DNA from: Burkholderiaceae bacterium
GTDB taxonomy: Bacteria; Pseudomonadota; Gammaproteobacteria; Burkholderiales; Rhodocyclaceae
Length of the DNA: 45,557 nucleotides
Reading direction: 5' to 3'
Assembly (NCBI GenBank): GCA_021738065.1
Contig: JAIPCT010000020.1
Span: forward strand, 1 to 45,557
The first letter of the stretch is position 1. Every line of letters begins with the position of its first letter. This document shows, in pieces, positions 1-8,992 of the stretch. Below the pieces are notes generated by a model. That model worked only from the letters and a program-made list of their open reading frames with translations. It was not told where the DNA came from and did not search any database. A program made the translations under genes and the position numbers.

Positions 1-167
1 CCCGCGGCGCGATAGCTGTCGTCGCTGCAATTCGCCGCGTCACCCGCGCCGGACTCGACGGCAAGCTTGAAACCCAGCTTGATCAGTTTTTCGACGACTT
101 CCGGTACCGTCGCCACGCGTTTCTCGCCCGCGAGCGTCTCCCGGGGAACTCCAATTGTCAGCGCCAT
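1..167 (-). CDS. pntA: NAD(P) transhydrogenase subunit alpha, N-terminal part (truncated by window edge)
   Basis: Only the first 55 codons are inside the window. The ATG at 167-165 is preceded by a good ribosome site (GGGAGA, about 4 nt away). The peptide opens MALTIGVPRETLAGEKRVA and continues with a segment of the form PEVVEKLIKLGF, then VESGAGDAANCSDDSYRAA. This matches the N-terminal domain of PntA and alanine dehydrogenase, which share the fold. PntA binds NAD(H) and, with the membrane subunits, exchanges hydride between NADH and NADP+ using the proton gradient. The exact family (transhydrogenase rather than alanine dehydrogenase) rests on the ETLAGEKRVA style and cannot be proven from 55 residues. 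The gene is divergent from corA across a 128-bp spacer. Confidence 0.75.
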   Translation of the reverse strand, partial: MALTIGVPRETLAGEKRVATVPEVVEKLIKLGFKLAVESGAGDAANCSDDSYRAA

Positions 168-295
168 GATTCTCCCAATCTCGCATCCATTGTTGTATTT
201 CTCGTGCCGGTCCGATCAGCCACGACAACGCAGCGACGCGGACCCCATGCCCACCGGTATGATAACGCCTTTCGCCAGACACCGAGGCGCCCAGG

Positions 296-1393
296 ATGAC
301 TCGCACCAAGCTTGATCGCGCCCAGATGCGCGCTGCCCGCCGCCTGTCGCAAACCGCCAAGATCGGTCTCGCGCCCGGCGCACTGATCCATCTGGGCGAA
401 CGCAAGACAGAACAACCGGCGATCTCGCTGATCGAATTCGACGAGTCCGCAATCGCCGAGCAGCAGTTCAAGTCGCTGGCCGCATCGCAGGACTACGAGC
501 CGCACTTGCCAGTGCTCTGGCTCAACGTCCATGGCCTGCACGAACCCGAAGTGATGGCCGAAATCGGCCGCCGCTTTCAGTTGCACCCCCTGGTGCTGGA
601 AGACATTCTCAACACCAACCAGCGGCCCAAGATCGACGACTACGGCGACTACCTTTTCATGGTCGCCCGCTTCTTCGAGATCGATGGCGAAAGCCGGCAG
701 ATCACCTCCGACCAGGTCAGCCTGGTCCTCGGCCGCAACTTCGTCCTGACCTTCCAGGAGCGACCCAGCGGTCGCTTCGATCCGGTGCGCGAACGCCTGC
801 GCCGCGATCGCGGGCAGATACGCAAACTCGGCGCCGACTACCTCGCCTATTCCCTGCTCGACGCCATCGTCGACCGCTATTTCACCATCCTCGAAAGCAT
901 CGGCGAACGCACGGAGGAACTCGAGGACACGATGCTCGAGCGTCCGCGACCCGATTCGCTGCAGGCGGTGCACCAGTTGAAGCGCGAAACACTGATGATG
1001 CGCCGCTCGATCTGGCCGCTGCGCGAGGTGATCAACAGCCTGACCCGTGCCGACGATCGTTTCTTCCGCCCCGAAACCCGTCCCTACTTGCGCGACGTGT
1101 ACGATCACACCGTGCATGCCATCGAATCGCTGGAAGCCAATCGCGACGTGATCGCCGGCATGCTCGACATCTACCTCTCGGCAGTCAGCAACCGCGTCAA
1201 TCAGGAAGTCAGGGCGCTGACCGTGGTCGCCATCATCTTCATGCCGGCGACGCTGATTTCGGGCGTGTTCGGCATGAACTTCAAGACCATGCCCCTGCTC
1301 GACTGGCCCGCGGGATTTCTGATCGCCATCGGCTTGATGGCGACGGTAGCCGTCACGCTGAGCCTGGTGTTCTGGCGCCGGCGCTGGCTCTGA
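296..1393 (+). CDS. corA: CorA family magnesium/divalent cation channel
   Basis: A 365-residue protein of the usual CorA length. It has a long soluble, mostly helical N-terminal domain and two membrane helices at the very C-terminus (about 305-325 and 335-357). The signature Gly-Met-Asn motif ends the first helix at residues 326-328 (context GVFGMNFKTMP). The family forms pentameric inner-membrane channels for Mg2+ (also Co2+ and Ni2+), gated by cytoplasmic Mg2+. The chain ends WRRRWL, the positively charged cytoplasmic tail expected for CorA. ATG at 296 is preceded by GAGGCG at a suitable distance. The gene stands alone, divergent from pntA and convergent with a small gene at 1422. Confidence 0.9.
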   Translation: MTRTKLDRAQMRAARRLSQTAKIGLAPGALIHLGERKTEQPAISLIEFDESAIAEQQFKSLAASQDYEPHLPVLWLNVHGLHEPEVMAEIGRRFQLHPLVLEDILNTNQRPKIDDYGDYLFMVARFFEIDGESRQITSDQVSLVLGRNFVLTFQERPSGRFDPVRERLRRDRGQIRKLGADYLAYSLLDAIVDRYFTILESIGERTEELEDTMLERPRPDSLQAVHQLKRETLMMRRSIWPLREVINSLTRADDRFFRPETRPYLRDVYDHTVHAIESLEANRDVIAGMLDIYLSAVSNRVNQEVRALTVVAIIFMPATLISGVFGMNFKTMPLLDWPAGFLIAIGLMATVAVTLSLVFWRRRWL

Positions 1394-1398
1394 CCCAT

Positions 1399-1416
1399 CG
1401 GCGCCCCGGTGCGCCG
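1399..1416. terminator. Hairpin between convergent genes (possible terminator)
   Basis: Six-base-pair GC-only stem CGGCGC/GCGCCG with a 6-nt loop, 5 nt after the corA stop and just before the stop of the opposite small gene. There is no T-run on either side, so intrinsic termination is uncertain. Confidence 0.35.
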
Positions 1417-1421
1417 AAGCG

Positions 1422-1670
1422 CTACGCCGCGACCGGCCTCGTGCCGGTACTGAAGACGCGCTTGGCGGCGATCACAAGCACATGAACTTCCTCCACCGAC
1501 AGCACGGGAAACCGCTCATGCAGCGCCCGGTAGGCCAGATGTTCGTGCGTCTGCCCCGCCCAGCTATTGGCCGGATCGAAGAATGGCTGCAGCACCTCAT
1601 AGGCTTCGATAAATATCGACCTCAGTTGCGGGCTGGCGCGGCGTTCCTCGCCGGAAACAGAATCAGTCAT
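1422..1670 (-). CDS. Small conserved-looking protein of unknown function (82 aa)
   Basis: Not recognised. It encodes 82 residues from an ATG with a GGAG ribosome site 8 nt upstream, starting 33 nt after the acyl-CoA synthetase stop and in the same direction, so it is probably the last gene of the glycolate-operon transcript. There is no signal peptide, membrane helix or cysteine. The chain is soluble and amphipathic, with a middle segment PFFDPANSWAGQTHEHLAYR and a C-terminal helix rich in Val, Ile and Ala. The regular codon use and clean spacing support a real gene. Confidence 0.65.
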   Translation of the reverse strand: MTDSVSGEERRASPQLRSIFIEAYEVLQPFFDPANSWAGQTHEHLAYRALHERFPVLSVEEVHVLVIAAKRVFSTGTRPVAA

Positions 1671-1703
1671 GGTCCATACTCCAAAGCAAATGCAAAAATC
1701 GTC

Positions 1704-3383
1704 TCAGGCACCCGCACCGCCGCGCTGCCGCAGCAAGCGCCGCTGCACTTTGCCGGTAGTGGTCATCGGCAGGGCGTCGATGAATTCGATGATCTTTGGA
1801 TATTCGTAGGGCGCGAGGAATTGGCGCACGTGCTGCTGCAAGGAGGCTTCGAGTTCCGGCGATGGTGTCTCCCCAGCCTGTAGAACGATGAAGGCTTTGA
1901 CCACGGTGCCGCGCGTGGCGTCGGGCTCGCCGATCACGGCGGCATTGGCCACGGCCGGGTGCTTGACCAGACAGTTTTCGATTTCGCCCGGACCGATACG
2001 GTAGCCGGCGCTCTTGAACATGTCGTCGCTGCGGCCCTGGTACCAGAGCGCACCGTCCTCGTCGAGTTTCGCCAGGTCGCCGGTGCGACCCCAGGCCTTG
2101 GGGTCGTCGATGCCGCCGCCGAAGAACTTCTCGGCCGTGGCCTGCGGGTTTTTCCAGTAGCCGAGCATGAATACCGGGTCCATGATGCCGTCGCAACTGC
2201 GCCGGACGCAGACTTCACCGAGTTCGCCAGCGGCCACCGGCTGGCCCTCGTCGTCGAGCACGGCAAGATGGTGGCCCGGATAGCCGCGGCCCATGGCGCC
2301 AGGCTTGGGCGGCGTCACCGCCGCGCAATTTCCGACGATGTAGTTGATCTCGGTCTGGCCGTACATTTCATTGACGGTCACGCCCAGCGCCTCCTGCGCC
2401 CAACCGCAGACCGCCTCGCCAACGGTTTCGCCGGCGCTCATGATGCTGCGCAGGGCGAGGTCGTAATTCTCTTTCGGCCGCGGCACGGCTTTCATCATCA
2501 TCTTCAGCGCCGTGGGAAACAGGAAGCTGTTCCTTACGCTGTACTTTTCCATCAACCAGAAGGCTTTCTCGGGATCGAAACGACCGCGATAGCCCAAGAG
2601 CGGCTGGCCGAAATTCCAGCTCGGCAGCAGCGCGTCAAACAGGCCGCCGGTCCAGGCCCAGTCGGCCGGCGACCAGAACATGTCGCCGCGGCGCGGATAG
2701 AAATCGTGCGAGCAGACGAAACCCGGCAGATTGCCGAGCAGGCTGCGCTGCGCAATCAAGGCGCCTTTCGGGTTGCCGGTGGTGCCGCTGGTGTAGATGA
2801 TCATCGCCGCATCGTCGGCGGCGGTGTCGCGCGCGGTGTAGCGCGAGGAAGCCAGTGGCAACAGGGTTTCCCATTCCCGCACCCAGGATTCGCGCGCGCC
2901 GCCGACGCCGATGACATGCTTGAGATCGGGCAAGGCCGCGCGCGCGGCGGCGAGCTTTTCCAGCCCGCCGTCGTCGACGATGGCAACACGCACCTCGGCA
3001 TGCGACAACCTGAACTCGAGCGCATCGGCGCCGAACAAATGGGAGACGGGAACTGCGATCGCACCCATCTGATAGCAGGCCATGTGCGCGATACCGGTCT
3101 CGGGTCGCTGCGGCAGGATGATGGCGACGCGATCGCCGGCCATGACGCCCATCGCGCCCAACACATTCGACAGGCGGTTGGCGGCTTGCTGTATATCCCA
3201 GAAGGTCCAGGCTTCCGTGTGCCCCGATTCATCCTCGTAGTACAAGGCGAAGCGCGAACGATCGTCGGCCCAGCGCCCGCAACAGGCCTGGGCGATGTTG
3301 TAGCGCTGCGGCACCTGCCAGCGGAAGGAAGCCCGCAGGCTGTCCCAGTCGCGCGCGGATTCGTCGAGTCCGATACTTGTCAT
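1704..3383 (-). CDS. AMP-forming acyl-CoA synthetase (acetyl/medium-chain type)
   Basis: A 559-residue adenylate-forming enzyme that activates a carboxylate to its acyl-CoA with ATP. The P-loop-like motif YTSGTTGNPKGA lies around residue 205, the A5-type motif NEMYGQTE follows, then the hinge motif GRTGDLAKLDEDG and the catalytic lysine motif PMTTTGKVQRR near the C-terminus, so all core motifs are intact. The substrate is not evident; the overall style is closest to the acetyl/medium-chain group. ATG at 3383 (MTSIGLDESARDW) is preferred over an in-frame TTG six codons upstream, because family members start near this point. It follows glcF by 262 bp, a gap filled by an inverted repeat element, so it may be transcribed separately. 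Confidence 0.88.
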   Translation of the reverse strand: MTSIGLDESARDWDSLRASFRWQVPQRYNIAQACCGRWADDRSRFALYYEDESGHTEAWTFWDIQQAANRLSNVLGAMGVMAGDRVAIILPQRPETGIAHMACYQMGAIAVPVSHLFGADALEFRLSHAEVRVAIVDDGGLEKLAAARAALPDLKHVIGVGGARESWVREWETLLPLASSRYTARDTAADDAAMIIYTSGTTGNPKGALIAQRSLLGNLPGFVCSHDFYPRRGDMFWSPADWAWTGGLFDALLPSWNFGQPLLGYRGRFDPEKAFWLMEKYSVRNSFLFPTALKMMMKAVPRPKENYDLALRSIMSAGETVGEAVCGWAQEALGVTVNEMYGQTEINYIVGNCAAVTPPKPGAMGRGYPGHHLAVLDDEGQPVAAGELGEVCVRRSCDGIMDPVFMLGYWKNPQATAEKFFGGGIDDPKAWGRTGDLAKLDEDGALWYQGRSDDMFKSAGYRIGPGEIENCLVKHPAVANAAVIGEPDATRGTVVKAFIVLQAGETPSPELEASLQQHVRQFLAPYEYPKIIEFIDALPMTTTGKVQRRLLRQRGGAGA

Positions 3384-3410
3384 GCAAGGCTGTCCAAACA
3401 AAACCCATTA

Positions 3411-3600
3411 ACCACAGAGGGCACTGAGAAAACCACGGCGGACACGGCGACACGGCGAAAGTCAGGAGCAAAGCGCTCACCCGCGAGGACTCTGAGAGAA
3501 TCAAAAAACCGGCTTTTGGTTTCCCGGTTTTCTCTGAGTCCTCCGTGCCCTCTGTGGTGAAAGCTTTTGACGTCCGCCGTGTCGCCGTGTTCGCCGTGGT
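3411..3600. repeat. Compound inverted repeat (family R1) filling the glcF / acyl-CoA synthetase gap
   Basis: The left half carries arm A (CCACAGAGGGCAC, 3412-3424) then arm B (3431-3459, built of repeated ACACGGCG units). The right half carries the reverse complements A' (3545-3558) and B' (3571-3600). Between them are an inner hairpin with AAAACCGG/CCCGGTTTT arms and tracts like TCTGAGAG/TCTCTGAG. Other B arms or A arms occur at 4910, 20094, 20257, 42302 and 42360. It is non-coding; ORFs through it give only low-complexity peptides of the HHRGHGG / TATRR kind. Confidence 0.8.
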
Positions 3601-3645
3601 CAATGCCTTTTAGCTTCTCTGTGGCTGACTTTTCGGTTCTCGGCA

Positions 3646-4887
3646 TCATGAGGACAGCCGCGCATCGAGCAATTCGATCCAGTGACGCACCGGCAACTTG
3701 GTCGCGCCTTGCAGGTGCCCGATGCAGCCGACATTGGCGCTGGCAATTGCGGTCGGCGCGCCGGCGGTCAGCGCGGCGATCTTGTTGGCCTGCAGGCGCT
3801 TCGATATCTCCGGCTGCAGCACCGAATAGGTGCCGGCGGAACCGCAGCACAGATGCCCGTCGGCCACCGGCGTCAATTGGAAGCCCGCCGAGGTCAACAG
3901 TGCTTCGACCGTGCCACGAATCTTCAGCCCATGCTGCAAGCTGCAGGGGCTCTGGAAGGCCAGCGCGCGTTCAGCTTCCGGTAGTGGCGTCGCGGCTTGC
4001 AGCAAGGGCGTCAGCGCAGCGGCCTCGGCCGTGATGACTTCGCTGATGTCGCGCGTGGCCAGCACCACGCGGGCCGCTTTCACCGCGTAGTCGGGATCGT
4101 CCTCGAGCAAATGCGCATACTCGAGAACATGCGAGCCGCAGCCCGACGCCGTCATCACCAAACCTTCGGCATCCGCGTCCAGCAGCGGCCACCAGGCATC
4201 GATGTTGCGCCGCGCGTCGTCGCGCGCCGCGTCGGCGTCGTTCAGGTGCAGGCGCACCGCACCGCAACAGCCGGCAGCGGGAGACTCGACCATTTCGATG
4301 CCAAGACGATCCAGCACGCGCCGCGCCGCGCCGTTGACATTGGGATACATCGAGGGCTGAACGCAGCCGGCCAGAGCGATCAGCTTGCGCGCATGGCCGC
4401 CGTGCGGCGTCGGTCCGGCGGCCGACAGGGGCGGCACCTTGGCGCGCAGCACTGCGGGCAAAAGGATGCGTACCGACTGCCCCAGCTTCATCGCCGCACC
4501 GAAAACCGTGGCACGCGGCAGCAGGTTTTTCAGCAGACCACGAGCAAAGGCATCAACGCCGGTGCGCGGCACTTTGCGCTCGACGACTTCGCGGCCGATG
4601 TCGAGCAGGCGGCTGTAATGCACGCCCGAGGGACAGGTGGTTTCGCAGGAGCGGCAGGAAAGGCAGCGATCCAGATGCAGTCGTGTCTTTTCAGTCGGCT
4701 CGACGCCTTCCAGCACTTGCTTGATCAGATAGATGCGGCCGCGCGGTCCATCGAGTTCATCGCCGAGCAATTGATAAGTCGGACACGTCGCGGTGCAAAA
4801 CCCGCAATGCACGCAGCGCCCCAGAATCTCTTCCGCCTCACGGCCGGCGGAAGTATTGCGTATGAAATCGGCGAGATGGGTTTCCAT
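3646..4887 (-). CDS. glcF: Glycolate oxidase iron-sulfur subunit GlcF
   Basis: 413 residues, the usual GlcF length. Two 4Fe-4S motifs lie in the first 110 residues (CVHCGFCTATCP and CLSCRSCETTCP). They are followed by two CCG-type (heterodisulfide reductase-like) domains, seen as AGCVQPSMYPN...AAGCCGAVR and SPCSLQHG...GHLCCGSAG. With GlcD and GlcE it forms the membrane-associated glycolate dehydrogenase, passing electrons from glycolate oxidation to quinone. It lies 107 bp downstream of glcE; that gap holds an A arm of repeat family R1. No strong ribosome site is visible before the ATG at 4887, so coupling to upstream translation has probably been weakened by the repeat. Confidence 0.95.
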   Translation of the reverse strand: METHLADFIRNTSAGREAEEILGRCVHCGFCTATCPTYQLLGDELDGPRGRIYLIKQVLEGVEPTEKTRLHLDRCLSCRSCETTCPSGVHYSRLLDIGREVVERKVPRTGVDAFARGLLKNLLPRATVFGAAMKLGQSVRILLPAVLRAKVPPLSAAGPTPHGGHARKLIALAGCVQPSMYPNVNGAARRVLDRLGIEMVESPAAGCCGAVRLHLNDADAARDDARRNIDAWWPLLDADAEGLVMTASGCGSHVLEYAHLLEDDPDYAVKAARVVLATRDISEVITAEAAALTPLLQAATPLPEAERALAFQSPCSLQHGLKIRGTVEALLTSAGFQLTPVADGHLCCGSAGTYSVLQPEISKRLQANKIAALTAGAPTAIASANVGCIGHLQGATKLPVRHWIELLDARLSS

Positions 4888-4909
4888 GTCGGTTCAGGTA
4901 AAACAACTG

Positions 4910-4930
4910 GCCACAGAGGGCACAGAGAAA
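4910..4930. repeat. Single A arm of repeat family R1 between glcE and glcF
   Basis: The sequence GCCACAGAGGGCACAGAGAA matches the A arm at 3412-3424 with the same continuation of AGAG/GAGAA. No partner arm is visible within the 107-bp gap, so this is a partial copy inside an operon. Confidence 0.6.
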
Positions 4931-4994
4931 AGCCAATAGCCGTCAAGTTGCGAACGCATGGTGTCCTCTGTTGTTTGATGTGAGGTTTCCAGCT

Positions 4995-6038
4995 TCATAG
5001 TTCTGGGAACAGGCGACCGGGATTGAACACGCCGTAGGGATCGAAGCTCTGCTTTAGCTTGCGATGGACCTCCATCAGCCCCGGCGATAGCGGCGCGAAG
5101 ACGCCGCCACTCTTGTCGCCGCCGCGAAACAGGCTGGCGTGTCCGCCGGCTGTCGCCGCCACCCGATGCAGGTCCGCGGCATCGACCGTGCCGCGCAACC
5201 AGCGCTGCGCACCGCCCCATTCGATCAATACCGGGCCGGGCAGATCGAGCGGTGGCGTGACGGACGGCAAGGAAAGCCGCCACAACGGCTCGTCGCCGAC
5301 GAAGAAGTCTGCGGTCTGTTCTTGCAGCCCTTCCCAGAACGCAGCGGCAGCAGCCAAGCGCTCGCCGCCAAGCTTCTCGCAGGCGGCGGCAACGGCGGCC
5401 TGTGAGCCCGCCAGGCGCAAGGTCAAAACGCCGTCCTGCCAGCAGTTCGCCACCAGCGGCACGGGCTGGCCGGCCCATCGATTGATTGCCTCGAGCGCCT
5501 TGTCCTGCGGCATTGCCAGCTGCAGCGTGACATCGGCGGGCGGTTGCGGCAAGACCTTGAGCGAGACCTCGAGAATCAACCCCAGGGTGCCCAGGCTGCC
5601 GGCGATCAGGCGCGACACATCGTAGCCGGCGACGTTCTTCATCACCTGGCCGCCGAAGTTCAACTCGCGGCCTTCGCCATCCATCAGCTTCACGCCCAGC
5701 ACATAGTCGCGCAGACTGCCTGCCGTGGCCCGGCGCGGCCCGGAGAGGCCTGCCGCGACGACGCCGCCAAGGGTCGCCGCGCCGAAGGCCGGCGGCTCGC
5801 AAGCCAGGACTTGGCGCCGTGTCGCCAGCGCCGACTTTATCTCGGCCAGCGGCGTCCCGGCGCGCGCCGTGATCACCAGTTCGGTCGGCTCGTAGCCGAT
5901 GATTCCGGCATGGACCCGCGTGTCGAGAATCTCTCCGCTCAATGGCCCGCCGTAAAAATCCTTGCTGCCGCCGCCACGCAGGCGCAGCGGCTTGCGCTCA
6001 AGGATGCGAGTGCGGAAAGCGTCGACCGGGTCAGTCAT
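4995..6038 (-). CDS. glcE: Glycolate oxidase FAD-binding subunit GlcE
   Basis: 347 residues, matching GlcE. The FAD-binding type-4 (PCMH) signature appears as LRLRGGGSKDFYGGP near residue 20, AGTPLAEIKSAL, then AATLGGVVAAGLSGPRR near 100. A VMKNVAGYDVSRL segment and the C-terminal FNPGRLF tail are also typical. The ATG overlaps the TGA of glcD by four bases (ATGA), so the two are translationally coupled. It works with GlcD and GlcF in glycolate to glyoxylate oxidation. Confidence 0.93.
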   Translation of the reverse strand: MTDPVDAFRTRILERKPLRLRGGGSKDFYGGPLSGEILDTRVHAGIIGYEPTELVITARAGTPLAEIKSALATRRQVLACEPPAFGAATLGGVVAAGLSGPRRATAGSLRDYVLGVKLMDGEGRELNFGGQVMKNVAGYDVSRLIAGSLGTLGLILEVSLKVLPQPPADVTLQLAMPQDKALEAINRWAGQPVPLVANCWQDGVLTLRLAGSQAAVAAACEKLGGERLAAAAAFWEGLQEQTADFFVGDEPLWRLSLPSVTPPLDLPGPVLIEWGGAQRWLRGTVDAADLHRVAATAGGHASLFRGGDKSGGVFAPLSPGLMEVHRKLKQSFDPYGVFNPGRLFPEL

Positions 6039-7504
6039 CGCGCGCTCCCGATCAGGCGGTATTCGGAGCAGTGGCGCGGCATCGGCACGGCCTTGCCGGG
6101 ATTGAGCAAGGCCAGCGGATCGAAGGCGGCCTTGACGGCATGGAAAGCCTCCAGTTCGTCGGTGGAAAACTGCACGCACATCTGCTGCACTTTTTCGATG
6201 CCGACCCCGTGCTCGCCGGTGATGGTGCCGCCGACATCGACCGAGAGCTCGAGTATCTTGGCGCCGAAAGCGATGGCACGCTCGGTCTCGCCGGGGACGC
6301 GCGCATCGAACATGATCAGCGGATGAAGATTGCCGTCGCCGGCGTGGAACACATTGGCGCAGCGCAAATGGAACTCCTCCGACAGTTCGGCGATGCGGGT
6401 CAGCACATGCGACAAATGCTTGCGCGGTATGGTGCCGTCCATGCACATGTAATCGGGCGTGATCCGTCCCACCGCCGGAAACGCCGCCTTGCGCCCGGCC
6501 CAGTACTTGAGGCGCTCGGCCTCGCTTTGCGATATTTTCAACTGACGCGCGCCGCTTTTTTCGAGCACCGCCGACATGGTGGCGACTTCCTCGGCAACTT
6601 CCTCGGCGGTGCCGTCGGATTCGGCGAGCAGAATCGCCGCTGCCGTCAGGTCGTAGCCGGCGTGCACGAAATCCTCGACCGCCGCGGTGGCGAGCTTGTC
6701 CATCATCTCCAGGCCGGCGGGGATGATGCCGGCGGCAATGATCGCCGCCACCGCGTTGCCGGCGTCGATCACGCTGTCGAAACTGGCCATCACCACTTGC
6801 GCGGTAGGCGGCTTCGGCGTCAGCTTGACGCTGGCTTCGAGCACCACGCCGAGCATGCCTTCCGAGCCGATCATCAGCGCCAGCAGATCGTAACCCGGGG
6901 TGTCCGGCGCATGCGAACCGATCTCGATCACGTCGCCGTTCATCAGCGCGACGCGCAGCTTGACCACGTTGTGCACCGTCAAGCCATACTTCAGGCAATG
7001 TACGCCGCCGGAGTTTTCCGCGACGTTGCCGCCGATGGTGCAGGCGATCTGCGAACTCGGGTCCGGCGCGTAATACAAGCCGTGGGGCGCAACGGCTTCG
7101 GAGATGGCGATGTTGCGCACGCCCGGTTGTACCCGCGCCAGGCGCGCCACCGGGTCGATTTCCAGAATGCGCATGAATTTCGCCAGCGACAGCACCACGC
7201 CCTGCACTACCGGCGTGGCGCCACCCGACAAACCGGTGCCGGCGCCGCGCACCACCAGCGGCACCTTGCGCGCATGGCAGACCTTGAGCACCGCCAGCAC
7301 CTGCCCTTCGTCTTGCGGCAGGGCCACGGCCCAGGGCAGGCAGCGATAGGCGGTGAGGCCGTCGCATTCGTAGGGTTTCAGATCCTCGTCGGCGGAGAGC
7401 AAGGCGTTGGGCGGCAGGATGCCGGCGAGTTCCGCCAGCAGCAGGGCGCGCTCGGGGTGGGCGAGATCCTGTGTCCGATCGATCACGGATGCTTCCTGGT
7501 TCAT
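6035..7504 (-). CDS. glcD: Glycolate oxidase FAD-linked catalytic subunit GlcD
   Basis: 489 residues. The N-terminal FAD-binding type-4 domain shows VRGAGTGLSGGATPV around residue 85 and CTIGGNVAENSGG around 140. The C-terminal FAD-linked oxidase domain has HAGDGNLHPLIMFD and the family motif GEHGVGIEK near the end, closing with LLNPGKAVP. This is the subunit that oxidises glycolate (and some D-2-hydroxy acids). Its ATG overlaps the TGA of the upstream glycerate kinase gene by four bases and its own TGA overlaps the glcE start, so the three genes form one coupled unit. Confidence 0.95.
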   Translation of the reverse strand: MNQEASVIDRTQDLAHPERALLLAELAGILPPNALLSADEDLKPYECDGLTAYRCLPWAVALPQDEGQVLAVLKVCHARKVPLVVRGAGTGLSGGATPVVQGVVLSLAKFMRILEIDPVARLARVQPGVRNIAISEAVAPHGLYYAPDPSSQIACTIGGNVAENSGGVHCLKYGLTVHNVVKLRVALMNGDVIEIGSHAPDTPGYDLLALMIGSEGMLGVVLEASVKLTPKPPTAQVVMASFDSVIDAGNAVAAIIAAGIIPAGLEMMDKLATAAVEDFVHAGYDLTAAAILLAESDGTAEEVAEEVATMSAVLEKSGARQLKISQSEAERLKYWAGRKAAFPAVGRITPDYMCMDGTIPRKHLSHVLTRIAELSEEFHLRCANVFHAGDGNLHPLIMFDARVPGETERAIAFGAKILELSVDVGGTITGEHGVGIEKVQQMCVQFSTDELEAFHAVKAAFDPLALLNPGKAVPMPRHCSEYRLIGSAR

Positions 7505-8817
7505 CGTATCTCCTTGGCCGCGGATTTCGTCGGCTCGATCAGGATGGCTCTGAAGTCGTTGACATTGGTGCGGGTCGGCCCGGTGACGACAAGATCGCCC
7601 AAGGTCTCGAACACACGGTAAGCATCATTCTCTGCCAGGCAGGCGCGCAAATCAATTCCGGCGCCGGCGGCACGCTGCAGTGTATCCGGCAGCACCAGTG
7701 CGCCGGCATTGTCTTCCGAGCCGTCGATGCCATCGGTGTCGCAGGCGATGGCATGGATCTGCGAATGCCCGCGCAAGGCAATTGCCAGGCCAAGCAGAAA
7801 CTCTGCATTGCGTCCGCCGCGCCCATTGCCGCGCACGCTTACCGTGGTCTCGCCGCCCGACAGCAGGACGCATGGCGAGCTCAATGGCACGCCATGCGCG
7901 GCGCAGGACAGGGCGACGCCGCCCAGCACCCGCGCGGCCTCGCGCGCCTCGCCTTCTATTGCATCGCCCAGGACCAGCGGCGTGATGCCCTGGGCGCGGG
8001 CCGCCGCGGCCGCAGCAGCGAGCGCCGCTTGCGCGGTGGCGATGATGTGCGACTCGCAGCGCGCGAAGCGTGGATCGGCGGCCTTGGGCGTTTCGGCCGC
8101 ACCGCTTTGCAGCGCCTGTCGCGCCGCGGAGGAAAGCTCGATGGCATAGCGGCCGGCAATCTCCAGTGCCTCGGCGCAGGTGGTCGGGTCGGGCACGGTA
8201 GGGCCCGAAGCGATGGTGGACAAATCGTCGCCCGGTACGTCGGATATCGCCAGTGTCAGCACCCTTGCCGGGGCCGCGGCCAGCGCCAGGCGGCCGCCCT
8301 TGATCGCCGACAGATGCTTGCGCACGCAGTTGATCTCATCGATGCTGGCGCCGCTGTGCAGCAGGGCTTGGGTGATGGCGCGTTTTTCGTCAAGCGTGAT
8401 GCCGGCCATGGGTGCCGCAAGCAGCGCCGAGCCGCCGCCGGACAGCAGCACCAGCACCAGGTCATCCGCAGTCAGCCCTTTTACGGCTTCGAGAATGCGC
8501 GCGGCCGCCTGCTGCCCGGCCGCGTCGGGCGCCGGATGCGAAGCCTCGACCACTTCGATGCGCCGGGTCGGGACACCGTGACCATAGCGCGTGACGACAA
8601 GACCGGAAAGTTGCGAGAGTTCACCACGCCAGTGTTCCTCAACCGTTCGCGCCATGGCGGCAGCGGCTTTGCCGGCACCGATCACCACGACGCGGCCGCG
8701 GCAGTCTGCCGCTGACGGCAAAAATGCCGGCAGGCAGTGCGCCGGATCGACCGCGGCGACGGCAGCATCGAACAAGCCGCGCAACACGGCCCGTTGCGTC
8801 GAATAGGTCACAGCCAT
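7501..8817 (-). CDS. Glycerate 2-kinase (MOFRL family; often annotated hydroxypyruvate reductase TtuD)
   Basis: 438 residues from an ATG with a purine-rich ribosome site (GGCGGGGGA). The N-terminal domain carries VVVIGAGKAAAAMA near residue 45 and the loop LVLLSGGGSALLA near 125. The C-terminal MOFRL domain includes CVLLSGGETTVSVRG and the acidic motif CDTDGIDGSEDNAGA. These are the hallmarks of class II glycerate kinase (D-glycerate to 2-phosphoglycerate); the hydroxypyruvate reductase name is historical for the same family. Position between hyi and glcD places it in C2 salvage: glycolate, glyoxylate, then tartronate semialdehyde or hydroxypyruvate, glycerate and glycolysis. The glyoxylate carboligase and tartronate semialdehyde reductase needed to close the route are not in this window. 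A 175-bp GC-rich spacer separates it from hyi; I see no gene there. Confidence 0.88.
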   Translation of the reverse strand: MAVTYSTQRAVLRGLFDAAVAAVDPAHCLPAFLPSAADCRGRVVVIGAGKAAAAMARTVEEHWRGELSQLSGLVVTRYGHGVPTRRIEVVEASHPAPDAAGQQAAARILEAVKGLTADDLVLVLLSGGGSALLAAPMAGITLDEKRAITQALLHSGASIDEINCVRKHLSAIKGGRLALAAAPARVLTLAISDVPGDDLSTIASGPTVPDPTTCAEALEIAGRYAIELSSAARQALQSGAAETPKAADPRFARCESHIIATAQAALAAAAAAARAQGITPLVLGDAIEGEAREAARVLGGVALSCAAHGVPLSSPCVLLSGGETTVSVRGNGRGGRNAEFLLGLAIALRGHSQIHAIACDTDGIDGSEDNAGALVLPDTLQRAAGAGIDLRACLAENDAYRVFETLGDLVVTGPTRTNVNDFRAILIEPTKSAAKEIR

Positions 8818-8992
8818 TCCCCCGCCCCTGCCCCACGGCTGGCATTGCACAGCCAGCCGGCTTTGACGGCGCGAAGCAGTGCTCCGCGAAACCCCGTCCG
8901 CGCCCCAAGGAAGGGGGTGACGGCGGTTCGCGAGCTGCGCTCGCTCCAAATGGCTGGCGGCGCCGTCCTTGGGTCGGCCCTGCGGACGACGC

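Noticed and set aside
1959-3560. 533-residue plus-strand open frame opposite the acyl-CoA synthetase
   Set aside because: Antisense shadow; the minus strand carries intact adenylation motifs.
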